DNA from: Pyricularia pennisetigena
Lineage: Eukaryota > Ascomycota > Sordariomycetes > Magnaporthales > Pyriculariaceae
Direction of reading: 5' to 3'
Assembly (NCBI RefSeq): GCF_004337985.1
Contig: NC_043740.1
Location: 1,841,200 to 1,905,199, forward strand
DNA length: 64,000 nt
A program made the translations under genes and the position numbers. Under the pieces are notes generated by a model. That model saw nothing but the letters and a program-made list of their open reading frames with translations. It was not told the DNA's origin and did no database searches. Below, one piece after another: positions 1 through 11,610 of the stretch. Every line of letters begins with the position of its first letter. The first letter of the stretch is position 1.

Positions 1-696
1 GACTACGCAAAGCTGACAAAACCACTGGGAATGAGGATGGCCGAGCTAGCCGTTGAACCAATGATGGCCAAAACACTCCTCTCGGCCGAGTCATTTGGCT
101 GTTTGAGCGAGATGTTGACCATAGCTGCCATGACGAGTGCTGGTGGTGATGTTTGGATTCAACACGAGGGCGAAAAGAAGCAATTTGAAAGCAGGAGAAG
201 AAAATTCGCGGCAGACGAGGGTGATCACCTCACCCTGCTGAACGTCTACCAGGCCTTTGTGACCAAAGGCCGCAAAGAGCCTCGTTTCTGCCATGAAAAC
301 CTGCTCAACTACAAGACAATGTCCCGAGCAGTGAGCATTCGGGCGCAGCTCAAACGCTACCTGGAACGATTCGGAATCCGCGTGGACGAGACACTAGCGT
401 CGGGGAAGACGACGGGAGGCAGCCCTGGGGTGACAGGCGAACAGATTCGACGCTGTCTGACGACGGGATATTTTGCCCACGCGGCGAGGATGCAACCAGA
501 TGGAACGTTCCAAACCGTTCAAGGAGGGACAATCCTGCATGCCCACCCAAGCTCTCTGATGTTCAACAGGAAGGCTGACTGGGTCATATTCCACGAGGTC
601 ATGGAAACTGGTGCCAAAACCTTCATCAGAGACATCAGCAAGGTAGAAAAGAGCTGGCTGCTCGAATATGCGCCAGACTTCTACCAGGTAAAATGA
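1..696 (+). CDS. DEAH-box RNA helicase, DHX35-type, C-terminal part (5' end outside window)
   Basis: The reading frame is open from base 1, with no start in the window, and stops with TGA at 694-696. The 231 visible residues are the part after the helicase core: the HA2/ratchet region (LAVEPMMAKTLL, then LTIAAM) and the C-terminal OB-fold (GYFAHAARM, then HPSSLMF, WVIFHEVMET and the ending WLLEYAPDFYQ). This order and wording fit DHX35-like helicases, which in animals are spliceosomal C-complex proteins; the helicase motifs lie outside the window. The last codons read CAG GTA AAA TGA, so a GT donor at the CAG could lead into one more exon, but the protein already ends where relatives end. Family call is firm; the DHX35 subgroup is inferred from the C-terminal wording. 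Confidence 0.85.
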   Translation, partial: DYAKLTKPLGMRMAELAVEPMMAKTLLSAESFGCLSEMLTIAAMTSAGGDVWIQHEGEKKQFESRRRKFAADEGDHLTLLNVYQAFVTKGRKEPRFCHENLLNYKTMSRAVSIRAQLKRYLERFGIRVDETLASGKTTGGSPGVTGEQIRRCLTTGYFAHAARMQPDGTFQTVQGGTILHAHPSSLMFNRKADWVIFHEVMETGAKTFIRDISKVEKSWLLEYAPDFYQVK

Positions 697-1513
697 GACC
701 AAGCAAAGGAGACTGCAGTTGGTTGATTCGATAATGTGTGGCATTTCCACGATTACTGAGCTGTCTCATGCGGATTGAAAATCAAAAAGAGAAATTGAAA
801 CAAGCGCCGCCAGAAGCAAGGCTGGAGAAAAAATGGTCAAACCGCTAAGTGCCACCACTGGGGCACAGCTCTCTAAATAGTCAGAGCTTTGCTGTGCACA
901 GCATCGGCACCAGCGAATTATGTGGGAGGCACCCCTGGTCACGGCCGTTGGGTCCCCAACCCTCAGATTTGGGAATATGCGAGACTACCTAGAATTGAGC
1001 ACCAATGGATGAACTACTGTGCGCCACGACGATCACACGGCACATTAGAGATTAGCAATGGAACCACCAAAGAAGGAAGCGCATTTGAAAGAAAGAAAGA
1101 AGAAAAAAAGATAATGCTCGGAAATTGACATTATTGTACCCGTCAAGAAAATAGAGTTTGTCGGGAAACCGTCATACGAGAACTATGCATCTACATCTTT
1201 AATCATATGGACATAATGGACAGGCATACGTCTGTTATCGGTTTTAGACCGTTGAACATCCAAGTACCCTGCTCAAACATGGGATACCTAAAATTGGAGC
1301 TTATGTACTAATTACTGCTTCCAACGAAGTGCATTTACAATGGTTGGAAGCGCTCGCCTTCAAAAAGCGGGTTGTTCTATTGGTTGGCCATTCTCGGCGC
1401 TGAGGCGGCCCCTTTCCTTTTTTTGGAGAGGAATTAGGATTTTCTTTCTCGGTAGCTTGGGCTAGCCTCGTCGCCTACTGCTGACTACGGGTGACGAAAC
1501 CTCTGGTATTGGA

Positions 1514-1525
1514 NNNNNNNNNNNN
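1514..1525. other. Assembly gap (12 N)
   Basis: Twelve unresolved bases. A 39-base A run starts 27 bases downstream, so the gap probably reflects a hard-to-read homopolymer neighbourhood. Confidence 0.95.
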
Positions 1526-1552
1526 AATTAGTGGTCGTCTCGCTTGGCCATG

Positions 1553-1591
<39 letters not shown>
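1553..1591 (+). repeat. Poly(A) homopolymer, 39 nt
   Basis: An uninterrupted A run directly after a TG, in non-coding DNA. No LINE- or SINE-like body or flanking target-site duplication was recognised, so it is listed as a simple repeat. Confidence 0.9.
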
Positions 1592-1596
<5 letters not shown>

Positions 1597-2615
1597 GTGC
1601 ATCACTGCGCATCTATTGCAACCGGAGCATATGAAGACATCTATTACTTATACATTGATGACAGAATGTGACAACGATTTCAAGATTTTTATCCCGCAAA
1701 GGCGGTCCGAACTTCGATAAAGGCCTCAAATATCTGGGCGGGCAAAGCTCCTTCATCTCCCGCTGTGCCGTTCCACGAATTTGATAGCCGATGTGGGCCA
1801 CTGAATCTTGAGATGAACGAATAGGGGACGGCCGTTGATGAAGAAACGCCCCTGAAAAGGACACAGACGAGATTAGCGCCTGGGTCCAGAGCAAATTTGG
1901 CGTCCGACTTGACCAATAAGCTGCCATTCGTACCTGCAGCGGATCAAATATGGACCCTGGTAATCATGGATGGCCCTAGACCTATCCCCTGCCTGAGCTT
2001 GCCGGGACCAGAAAAGAAAGGAGAGCAGCAGATGGAATGCCCGTTCAATATGGGATGAACACACTGTTGACAAAGAAAGGCACACGCACCATCACCCCTC
2101 CTCCTTGGTCAATATTGGAGCGAAATTGCCAGTCCCAGCCAGGCTTCGCTGGTCCGTCCTGTCCCGCAATGCATGTTTTCATTGCTTGTGCATGCATGTG
2201 CTGTATTGTACTACTTGCATAGTGCAGAACAGTAGAGCGACAAGGGCATGTGTACTGTATGGTCCTTGCCATATCAGACCGGGTGACTGACAGGCTTCCC
2301 CTTCCCAACCCCAGCACCACTATCCAATGCCAGGCTCTGACAACCACGGACCTGGCCGTTGGTTTCCTAATCTGTAAATGTGCTCCGCCCCGGAACCTCC
2401 TCCCAAAATCTCTCGGTCCATCCTACACTCTTCTTCTCTTTCCTCTCCTTTCCTCTAGTGTGCGTGGTAATTCTACCCTCACGGCGACACCAGGTCTAAT
2501 TCACGTCTTCGTAGACGACGGCAATCGCCCTTACACTCATTTCTACAGTCTGCCTGCAGGCGTTCCATTCCTTTTTTACATTCCAATAACACGACAGGCT
2601 GACTCGGCTCTCGTA

Positions 2616-2667
2616 ATCATTCATTCATTCGTTCGTTCACTCACCCATTCACTCACTCACTCACGCA
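2616..2667 (+). repeat. Imperfect tetranucleotide repeat (ATTC/GTTC/ACTC)
   Basis: The stretch reads as repeated ATTC, GTTC and ACTC units with one-base changes between blocks. It lies in the presumed leader or promoter of the downstream gene at 3053. Confidence 0.8.
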
Positions 2668-3052
2668 CATACTTTACTTCGTCAGCCTCGCGGAATTATT
2701 CTCTCACTTGCCATTTATTGAATACGGCGGCATAATCTGATCATTTCCAAACGACCTAATTCGACTGCTCTTCCCTCTCGGCTCAATATACGGGGCTACA
2801 GCCAAAGTAATTGCTTCTGAGTGTTTCGCCAGTCTCTTAGTCCAAATTGCGTCGAAATACTTTCCGCTGGTGGAGGTCCAATATCATCCTATTCCCGCGA
2901 TCGAAAGCAGCAAAACAGGAATCTCGCAATTACGGCTATGCTTGAATTATAACGATACCGGAAAAGATAATACGTCTGCCTCCTGACCTGGATTCACCGC
3001 CCTGGGACATAATATTCACAACAGGAAGGCTTTTAGTCTAATCGCGCAGAAG

Positions 3053-5456
3053 ATGGTCGGAGTCACTGTTCACGATGGAGAATACCACTTGGGTTCTCGG
3101 ATGCCTCTGATGGCTAGAGATGCCAGCGCACCGGCGCCGCCGATTTCTGCCGGTGGCCCTGGTTTCTTCAAGCGGCTCGTAGCCCGCCAGTCTTCGGACG
3201 AGTGCGTCAATGGCCAACCCTCGAATCTTTGCGAGAAGCCTGTGACCAGCCAAACCCTTGCCCTTCCCATAGCACTGGGAGTCACGTAGGTGTTTTCTGT
3301 GCCAACCTATACAATCCAAGCTGGTTTCTGACACTAAATATCTACAGGATTCCGTTGGTTGCACTGGTAGTTATGCTCGTCTGGTTGCACCGCAAGAATG
3401 TTCGCAGGCAGAGGCAAGAGGATGCTAATGACCCGCACAAGTCCCTCGATTTTGGCCTGGACATGGCCCCGGGCAAGCGCAAGAGCAAGCTTTTTGGAGG
3501 AGAGAAACTTGGCGGCGGCCCTCACAACCGACAGATCTCGATGGACATGAACCTTTCGAGCCCGTACCTTCTGCCTCCCAACATGCAGAACTCCCGCGAG
3601 TCGATTCATTCTTTGGCCAAGACTCTGCACAACGAGGATCCTTACCGTCACATCACCCAGTACAACGCGAGCGATGCCGGATCTCTACGTTCCTACAAGG
3701 CCGGCGGTATGGATCGCCCTGCAGGCCCCAAAATCACTGTTCCTACCTCCCGCAAGGGCTCGCTCCAGCCAACCTCGCCGACATCGACGATTGGGTCTGT
3801 GCCCCCGCGTTACGAAGCATCTCAAGACGATTATGTCAAGCCTCCTCCACCAGCAGCTCTAAAATCCCCGACACCGGTTGATTCCACCCCCTACCCTGAC
3901 GACAAGTCTGGACCACTCGCCACGGCTATGCCCTCCGTCCCCGAGATCCAGGAACCGAAACCTGCTTCGTTGCCTAAAGAATCATCGCAAGCCCCCAGCC
4001 TTGCGGCCGTTCCTCCTTCCTCACCTCTGGCAATCTCAGCTCAAGAGAGCTCCGGCCCTTGCAGCGACAACTACAAGGCGTTCAACTTTGCTCAGGACCC
4101 GGCCTATAGCCCTCCGACGCAACCACTGCCGCAGCTCCCCACCATCAACACCGAGCTGGCTGCTCCCGCCCCACTGAACCTCGACCGTCAACCAATGACC
4201 GCACCCATTATTGGCGAGGGTGAATATGCCGACAACCTTGACCAAGTTGAGGAGCGTGGAAGGTCACAGCATCGCCGCCAATCGTCCGAGTATCCCCCAG
4301 AGCCTTCGCTGGCCAGCCTAGGCCTGCCACAGCAAGACAACAAGCGCCTTTCAGTTGGTTTCCAGGACAACAAGAGGCACTCAGTCGGCTTCCGCCCGTT
4401 GCCTCCTAGCGAAGTGACCGAGTCCGAGGACCCTGAGACCAGGGCCAATCGTATCCGATCATTTTACAAGGAGTACTTCGACGACAGCAAGAACGCAGAC
4501 CCGATGCCCCCGCTGCAAGAGGGATACAACTACCACCCAGGCAGCGGTCAGCGGAATAACCAGGGCGCCCAGTACTACGAGGACTATGACCAGAGCTACC
4601 TCAACGACGCCGCTTACTATGACCCCGACACCAACTCGTTCGTTATGCCATATGCCCAGCCCGTCGCTCGTCGTGCCATGACCCCCCCTCCATCTGGATC
4701 ACGGTTCCCCGGACCCAGGGGCGGCCCTAGACGGCCCCATGCTGGCTCTATCGGTGGAATGAGTCTGCCAGGTAACCGCGGACCCCCTCGCCGTCCCGGA
4801 TCCGCTGCTTCAAATGGCCGATGGGGTTCTGGCCCTAGACCTGGATCATCAGCATCCAACCCACACAACCGCGGCAGGGCGGGAAGTGCCATGTCTGCCT
4901 CGAGGAAGCCAATGCCGCCACCTGCGGCTCTAACTACCCTTCCCAACCCCTCGAAGCTGCGAGATGATTCCTTTGCGATCATGGCTGCTGTTGACTTCGC
5001 ACCGCCTTCTACCTTCAAGGATCAGGCCGTCGGCCGATCGCAGAGCCCTGCCGGAGGAGAGAGGCTTGCTTATCAGGCACCTGCCGTTCATTCTCCCTTG
5101 GTCTCTGCATTTGACGAAATGGCAGCCCTCCCAAGCCCGTAAGTTGAGCCGAACACCTGTTTGCCTTGTCACTTGATGTTGTTGAGGGAGTCATTCTAAC
5201 GGCCTGTTACAGTCACCTTTTGAGGAAATCCAGCACATTCACCGGTCTTGATTTCGCACCTCCCAGGAAGTTCAAGGATGCGGATACGATGAGCGACGCA
5301 GGCAGCATCCGCAGCAACCGCAGTGGAATCTCGGCCGTTCAGCTTGGTGCCATTAGAAGCGGCGCTGGGCGTGTCAGCCGCCTGCCGGGCGATCAAATCT
5401 TCACCAAGGCTGCCATGGACGAAACTCTAAAGCCATCGTGGAAGATGCGTGACTAA
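3053..5456 (+). CDS. Single-pass membrane protein with disordered cytoplasmic tail; possible Skg6/Tos2-like polarity protein
   Basis: Exons 3053-3285, 3348-5138 and 5213-5456 (GTAGGT..CTACAG and GTAAGT..TTACAG introns) give 755 residues. A short N-terminal part with two cysteines (51 and 60) leads into one membrane helix (about residues 69-91, LPIALGV then IPLVALVVMLVW) followed by a basic stop (HRKNVRRQR). No signal peptide is visible, so an N-out single-pass topology is likely. The rest is Pro/Ser/Gly-rich, with two conserved-looking elements: IRSFYKEYFDD near 447-457 and a duplicated FAPPxxFKD motif near 628 and 689. Helix plus basic flank resemble the transmembrane segment shared by yeast Skg6/Tos2/Axl2, proteins that anchor polarity factors at the cortex; that link is from memory and modest. 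The splice junctions restore a continuous frame, and the second intron lies between the two FAPP motifs. Confidence 0.8.
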
Positions 5457-8400
5457 GAGGTTGCTAATTTGCGTTTTGGTTCCGTTCGCTAAAAGCCATG
5501 ATGAAGTTGTTCCTCGCCTCGCTTGCTATTTCTTCGCGCATCAGCATCGGAGTTTGTTCTTTTTTTTTTGGATTGCACGACCTGGCCATCTACAGACTAT
5601 ATAGTCGTGGATTTCTATGCTCACGCCTCTCATATACCTTCCATCGTTCGTCCTACTATTTGACAGATGGGATAAATGTGATGATACTGGGTAATGTCTT
5701 GTTTATTTTTTTTTCATCCTTTTATTTTGACGTGTACATACCACAACCTTTGTGTCAAAATCACGTGAAGAAGTGGCCTGACAAGACAGTAAAAGGACAG
5801 TCGCTGGGATCGTTGGTTTTCATTTTGCCTTGGTTAGATACCGACACCCTTTTCCATGGTTACTACTCTGTTATGAATGTTTCTTTCTTCATTTCCCGAA
5901 TAGACAGGGTACTCATCAGTAATTCGAGAACGACTAGCTTCTAGATATTAACTGTATATAGAGATTGGTTGGGGCCCCATTGAAATAACAAAAAAAAACA
6001 CAAAAAAGAAATAAACATACAATGACAAACAACAACAACAACAAAAAAAAAAAAAAAAGAGATGAAAACCCATCAGACGCGTCAAAATCGAGCCGTTGAT
6101 TGGATGAACTTCTGCACTAGGCGGTACATGCCGTGATTGATCTCATCAAATTATTGATCATTACTCGTGCTAGATACCTTGGGTAGGTACCTATCCCGCA
6201 TGCCTTTTCCAGAAGATCTTCCGTAGCCTCAGTGACACGGGTGTGATCCGATCTGTGGCCGCGGGAATTCCGAATCCCGTCTCGACATAAACCCAGAAAA
6301 CTCTCGGATTTTGGACCTCTCACCTCGGACTGGGTTTCTTCACTCAGCATTCATGTGCTGATCGCTGCTCGCAGGCCATTGCTACCTCTACAGGACAACC
6401 CTTCAGTAAGTGAAGGATAAATAAACAGTCAAGAACGGGTCCTTGATGCTGCCATCCCCCGAGCCATTTTCAAAGATGATTGTATGCTGGGACTTATAAT
6501 TTTCAGTGTTCTTGGCAAAAACTTATTTAGGGTAAATGTGGTGCTGTGAAATTGGACTGGTTAGTCTATGGCCTGGTCTTGATGATCATACTATTCTCCA
6601 GTTCCGACTGTCGACGGCATTCAAAAAAAAAAAAAAAAAAAAAAACGAAACACACACAGAAAAGAAAACAAAAACAAAGCGACATGGATGGTCTTTGAAC
6701 GTCATACCACGTGCAGTGCTTGCGTGGATCTTTGTTTTGAGGAAAGTAACGTATGCCGAGTCCATGCTGTGTAGATCAACCAGAGGAAAAACAAGCATCC
6801 GGCAAAATCATTTGTTCTGGTTCATTGTACGTCTTGTTTCAGAAAAGAACCCCTGGGGCTGCATATCGCAAGTAATTCCAATCGACGACTAGTATGTGAT
6901 TCTGAACAGCCAGTTGTTTGGAACTTGGCCAAACATAGACCAAGTGTCGAGTCGGGAGGTAGCCAGAGAGGTACGTACTCCATACACATGCAGTCATAGC
7001 AGGGTCTACCGACCGTTTATTAGCCAGGGCAGGGGATGGCTAACCTCATACCGGTAGACCTGCAGAGCATCGGCCGTGCACTACTAAGCGCGAGTGTTTT
7101 TGGTGTATAAACCCCGATTATCAATCTGGGTACCTAAACCCTTTCGAGGAGAAGGGCCTTGGAAGGCTGTCACTTGTTGGTTTGGAAAGCAAAACCGACG
7201 CAAGCACGCCCAGACTTGTGTGAAACATGCGAGAGCAGCCAGACTCGTGACAGCGCAAAAGAAAGAGAAAGAAAAAAAAACATCGCATGTAGTACGCTCC
7301 ATGGCGTTGGCATGTTTGATTCTGTTGGAACAAGGCGGCTGATGCATCGAATGCGTCAATTAATTGACCGTCGTTCGGCTAAGACCCGGAGATGCGTGGA
7401 AGCGGAAGGCCAATTACTATTTTTGTTTAGGGTGCTTGACAGTTCGGGCCGGCCGACCTAGCGGGTTGGCGGAAGGAGAGAATTATAACGTAGGGCATCT
7501 TTTTTTGGGGCAGCAAAAGAAACCACGGGAAAAAGAAGGGTACGGCAGGCTCCCAACCCAGCTTTCGTGTTTTAGATCGCCACCCGCCAGCTGTACGAGC
7601 CCTGTGCCAATTCGAGCATTAGCGTCTTTAACCGCGTGTCGGCACGAAAATCGGTCCAGTCTGCGGGAGAGGCGGTGCAACTGGAAGACGGTTAACTGAG
7701 TTCGTAGCTTTTTTGACACACGCATGGGTCGGTTGCGGGCGCGAAGCTTACTAGCTTTCGATTCTATTCTGTTTTGGCTCGCCGATCATTGTTTGTTGTA
7801 TTATTTGCTGCCTATCCGACGGGAATCCTTACGCCCCTCGTCAAGTATGTTGATATGCATGACAGTACAAGTACCGGTAATTTAGCGGACTGGCTGTAGG
7901 TCATACAATATACCTAACTACCCCTCTGCCACCTGGCGGGCCAGTATGGGAAATAATTAACTAGCAACTGGTTTTCAAAAGTCAATGGTTGTTGAATCGG
8001 ACCAACCAATTTTCAGCTGCTAGGGGTTTTACTGTTACTTCTCCGCAACGGCGACACCAAGACAAGACACATCTGGGCCGCCACCCCAGCCTGCAAAATT
8101 GCGGGTATCCAATAACGCTGCAGGCCAGGATCCCTGCTTCTCGTGTTGTCATTCATCTCCTCCTCCCCGGGGGGGCCACCCTCCCACAATTGCTAAGCCC
8201 TCTTCTTCGCTCCCTCTTTCTCATGCTGTTCCCCCGTCAATCGAACTTTTTTCGTCCCCTCAAACCTTTCGTCCTCTCCAGCTCCCAACCTTGCCAGCAT
8301 CGAACTTCGAAGGATTCCCCTGGCGACGCGCCACAACAGTGCTCTGGGATTCCTTCGTAAGCTGCACGGCTTCTGTGCACTGCGCCGTAGGACCTGACAA

Positions 8401-9550
8401 AGTCTTAGCGGACCCGGAATCGGAAACCAATCGTGCTTTTCATCGCATTAGCTAAGCCAGCCATTCATTCAATTGGGGCGTTCGGAAAAATCGGTTTGCT
8501 GGTTTTTTCTGGGGGATCCCGACCATTCGATCCTTTCATCCCTTCGCATATTACACTCCAATGTCAACAAACTTTCGGAGGTCCTAATTAATCGACCCAG
8601 AGCTTTTCACTACTGTCAGCTCCTCTCTTGTGCTCCTTGCTTCTTTCTTACTTTTTTTTTATTTTTATTTTTTTTTATTTTTGTTTTTTTTATTCGATTT
8701 TCCCCTTCCAATTGAAGTGGACAGGACGCTGGGACGGCTGGTTTATTCCAACGATATCACCACGAGGCTTCGATAAGGTCGGATAGTCGACGCCACCTAC
8801 GAAGCCAACGACCAGGCCGCCCGACTTCTCCCTGGCCCATTCTCTGAGCCAACCAAAGTAAAAGAAAGCCTGTCAAGCCTGTGTACGCTTGTACCTACAG
8901 GTTGGCCATTGAGTTTACGACTCTAATTAACACTGGTCGCCATTGAACTGGTCGAGGTGTTTGCCATCTTTTTCCTCTTGTCGCTGCGAGGTATGTCAAC
9001 TTTGACTTGGTTTCGAATGCTTTACTCCTCCCCGGGATCCCTAAGCTCTACACACTTGAACAATCATACACACATACTCGTCAACAATTTGAGGAGGCGT
9101 TCAAAATCACTCCTCAGGAACGCTAGGCCCAAGAATAGGATTGCTTAGGGGTCTGGATCGCTTTCTTCGACGCCTTCTATGGCTTGCACCCCGAGACGTC
9201 TATTTCTCCTTGCCGCAGCCGTACCACTGTACCTATTGCCCTGAGTGTGGACTGGAACTTTTTTTATATTTTTTTTTTCTTTGGTCGGACCCGTCACAGA
9301 GCTGGTGTGCGGCGTCGTTGTTACTCTGCAATCGAGACTTGGGACGGGCACATAGGCTACCAAACCTTCTTGCCTAACGACCCGACTTGTTGCAGAGTAT
9401 CCTGTTAGTCCCCTATACTCGTTCCAAATCGCACCACCTCGGGAGCCTCTTCAACTACCTGTGGCTGTTTTCCTTCGATTGCATTTTTGTTTTTGGCCAT
9501 AACCTCAGCATGGATATTTTTTTCATGGAGCTCTATCGCCGGCGCCCACC
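5457..9550. other. Long intergenic region
   Basis: No family-recognisable coding sequence was found. The left part is probably the 3' UTR of the upstream gene. The middle has A runs (around 6040-6058 and 6624-6645). From about 8160 the plus strand turns pyrimidine-rich with T runs near 8650-8690 and 9260-9275, typical of fungal promoters or leaders. GTATGT at 8992 and TTGCAG near 9390 could be a 5'-UTR intron of the gene starting at 9551. Confidence 0.55.
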
Positions 9551-10899
9551 ATGTCCACTAACAAGGTTCATTATCCTCATCATAGGACTCATCTAAGAAG
9601 GTTTATTATCGGTGCCTTCAACATGTCCAGTAGTAACTCAACCGGTCAGTGAACTGCACCCACGCCTTCTTGATATGCTGACATCTGTCCTAACACGCAT
9701 TCCCATTTCTAGTTGAAACATCGGCGCCGCCGCCGAGCACTTCGGCCCCTCCCCCTTCGACGCCAACTGTACCTACTACGTCGAACCCGCCTCCCCCTCC
9801 TCAAACCACATCAACTACTTCTGCACCACCATCTCCCCCGACGACCACACAACCACCGCCGTCTTCGTCACCTACAACCACTCAAGCGGCGCCGCCACCA
9901 TCGACGACACAACCTCCACCGACAACTCAGGTCGTGACAACGATCATAGATCCATCTAATCCTGGCAGCACTATCACACAGACGGTAGTGCAAACCAACC
10001 CGGCCCCTAGCCCGACCGCGTCCTCCTCCGGGCCAGCAACCAGCCAACCGCCTGCCAACAATGGAGCGAGCGGAAATGACGGTTCGGGAATGTCCAGCAA
10101 TGCCAAGATAGCCGTGGCAGTGGTGGTACCAATTGCAGCAGTTGCACTGCTCGTACTTGCTGCCCTGTGGTTCTGGCGTAAGCGCAAGGCACGTAAGGAA
10201 GCCGAAGAACAACGCCGCAAGGAGGTGGAAGAGTACGGCTTCAACCCCAACGCCGACGGGCCAACTGTTCCAAATGTTGGTGGCGGTTCTTACGCCATGG
10301 CGGAGGATACGTCTTCAGGTTACCGAGGCTGGGGTTCAACGACGATGGCAGGCTCAACCGGACGCAAGGCTTCGACGACTATTTCTAGTGGGGCGGCGGC
10401 TGGCGCCTTCTCGGACATCAACTCCCCTGGTCGCGGTAACAACATGTCTGATTCGCGTAGTAGCGAGCCGCTCATGTACGATCACAACCACGGCGACGGT
10501 TCGATATCTCCTGAGGGCGAGATTCTCGGCGCTATGGGTCCCTCAGCTGCGGCGAACCGTGGTGCAGACGTGCGTAGGGGGCCCTCGAATGCATCGTCGT
10601 CTTACAGCGCAGCGGCCCGCTCCGACGGTTCCGGTGACTTGAATGGTATCGGCATGGCCTATGGCGGCGATCAGCACTCATACGGAGCCGGCAACGCCTA
10701 CGGCGTCAACAGCCCCTACGCCGAAAACTATGGAAGCAGCCCCCCTGGCCCTGCGATGGCCGGTGGCGGACGCGGCGCCGACTTCAATGGTGGCACGAGC
10801 TCCCCTATAATCAAGGACAACCCGGCTCGTCGCAACACTCGCATCGAAAACACAAGCCACTACCCACAACAGGCTGCTGGTATTTCACAGAATTTCTAA
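9551..10899 (+). CDS. Mid2-like single-pass membrane protein with Pro/Thr/Ser-rich ectodomain
   Basis: Two exons, 9551-9644 and 9713-10899 (GTCAGT..TTCTAG), give 426 residues. The start is chosen at 9551 because of its CCCACCATGT context and an in-frame TAA upstream at 9500; a second in-frame ATG lies at 9623. A Pro/Thr/Ser-rich region of about 100 residues, suited to O-glycosylation, precedes one membrane helix (IAVAVVVPIAAVALLVLAAL) and a basic stop (WRKRKARK). A motif EEYGFNPNAD and a Gly/Ser/Asn-rich tail ending ISQNF follow. The architecture matches Mid2/Wsc-type cell-wall stress sensors, but no WSC cysteine domain is present and no classical signal peptide is visible, so insertion would have to rely on the helix itself. 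The role as stress sensor is inferred from architecture only. Confidence 0.75.
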
Positions 10900-11610
10900 A
10901 GCTCCCTCTAAAGATTTCAAGCTCGGGACCTTGCAAGTCTCGCCCGCTGGATAGCCAGGCGTAATCCACCGTATATAAACGTTACCAAAAGCACCATAAT
11001 GCGTTCAATCGCTCCTGGGATACCGCCCACGATACCCGATCTTTCAGATTTCCTTATGTTGCTACCTTACTATACTTTTATTATGGAGACGATGGGCTCC
11101 ATCCAATATGGGATTCGATTCTTCCCCCAAGTCTGCGGCCGACGCGGCCGTCTTTTAGAGTCTGTACGGCTCGGGCGTCTTGACAAGACGTGTGAGGTGC
11201 TTATCGGAACTTTCTCTTTTGTCTCAAAACCTTTTCTGTTATTTCTGCGTCTTGCACACACCTCGCAGACAGCGTTCTCCTTGTTGGTTTTGTATTTTTC
11301 TCCTTTTCCATGATACATATTTGAACCGACTTTTGTTCATTTTCGGCTGTTTTCATTTACGTAACCTAGCTCTACATAATGAAATAACAGTTGCTAGCGA
11401 AGAAACGTGTGAGACGTTTGCGGACCTCGGGATCAGTCGGATGATTCGTACTAGGCTCGGTACGATATAATGATATTTTGTCACTAGTGGCAGATAGATA
11501 CGATGTATGCTTCAAGATGGTGATGCTTGCTAACCGTTGTCACGTTATACTAGTTACGAGTAAGATGAGGATCCTCTTCGAAGGAGAGGGAATCAGTACA
11601 TGCCTACTCC
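10900..11610. other. Intergenic region between convergent genes
   Basis: This 0.7-kb stretch separates the convergent 3' ends of the Mid2-like gene and the carboxylesterase. It holds T-rich segments compatible with 3' UTRs; nothing else was recognised. Confidence 0.6.

Larger units (their letters stand above)
697..3052. other. Intergenic region with assembly gap and homopolymer
   Basis: No convincing gene is seen. Short open frames here use no family motif and overlap simple sequence. The stretch holds a 12-base N gap (1514-1525), a run of 39 A (1553-1591), a pyrimidine-rich belt near 2400-2460 and an (ATTC/ACTC)-type tetranucleotide tract near 2616-2667. The right part is probably the promoter and 5' leader of the membrane-protein gene starting at 3053. 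Confidence 0.6.

Noticed and set aside
2250..2735. 161-residue plus frame upstream of the membrane-protein gene
   Set aside because: Translates pyrimidine-rich promoter DNA and a tetranucleotide repeat (HSLTHSLTHS).
7989..8455. Two overlapping 118-123-residue frames
   Set aside because: Both read the same pyrimidine-rich promoter stretch; no conserved feature.
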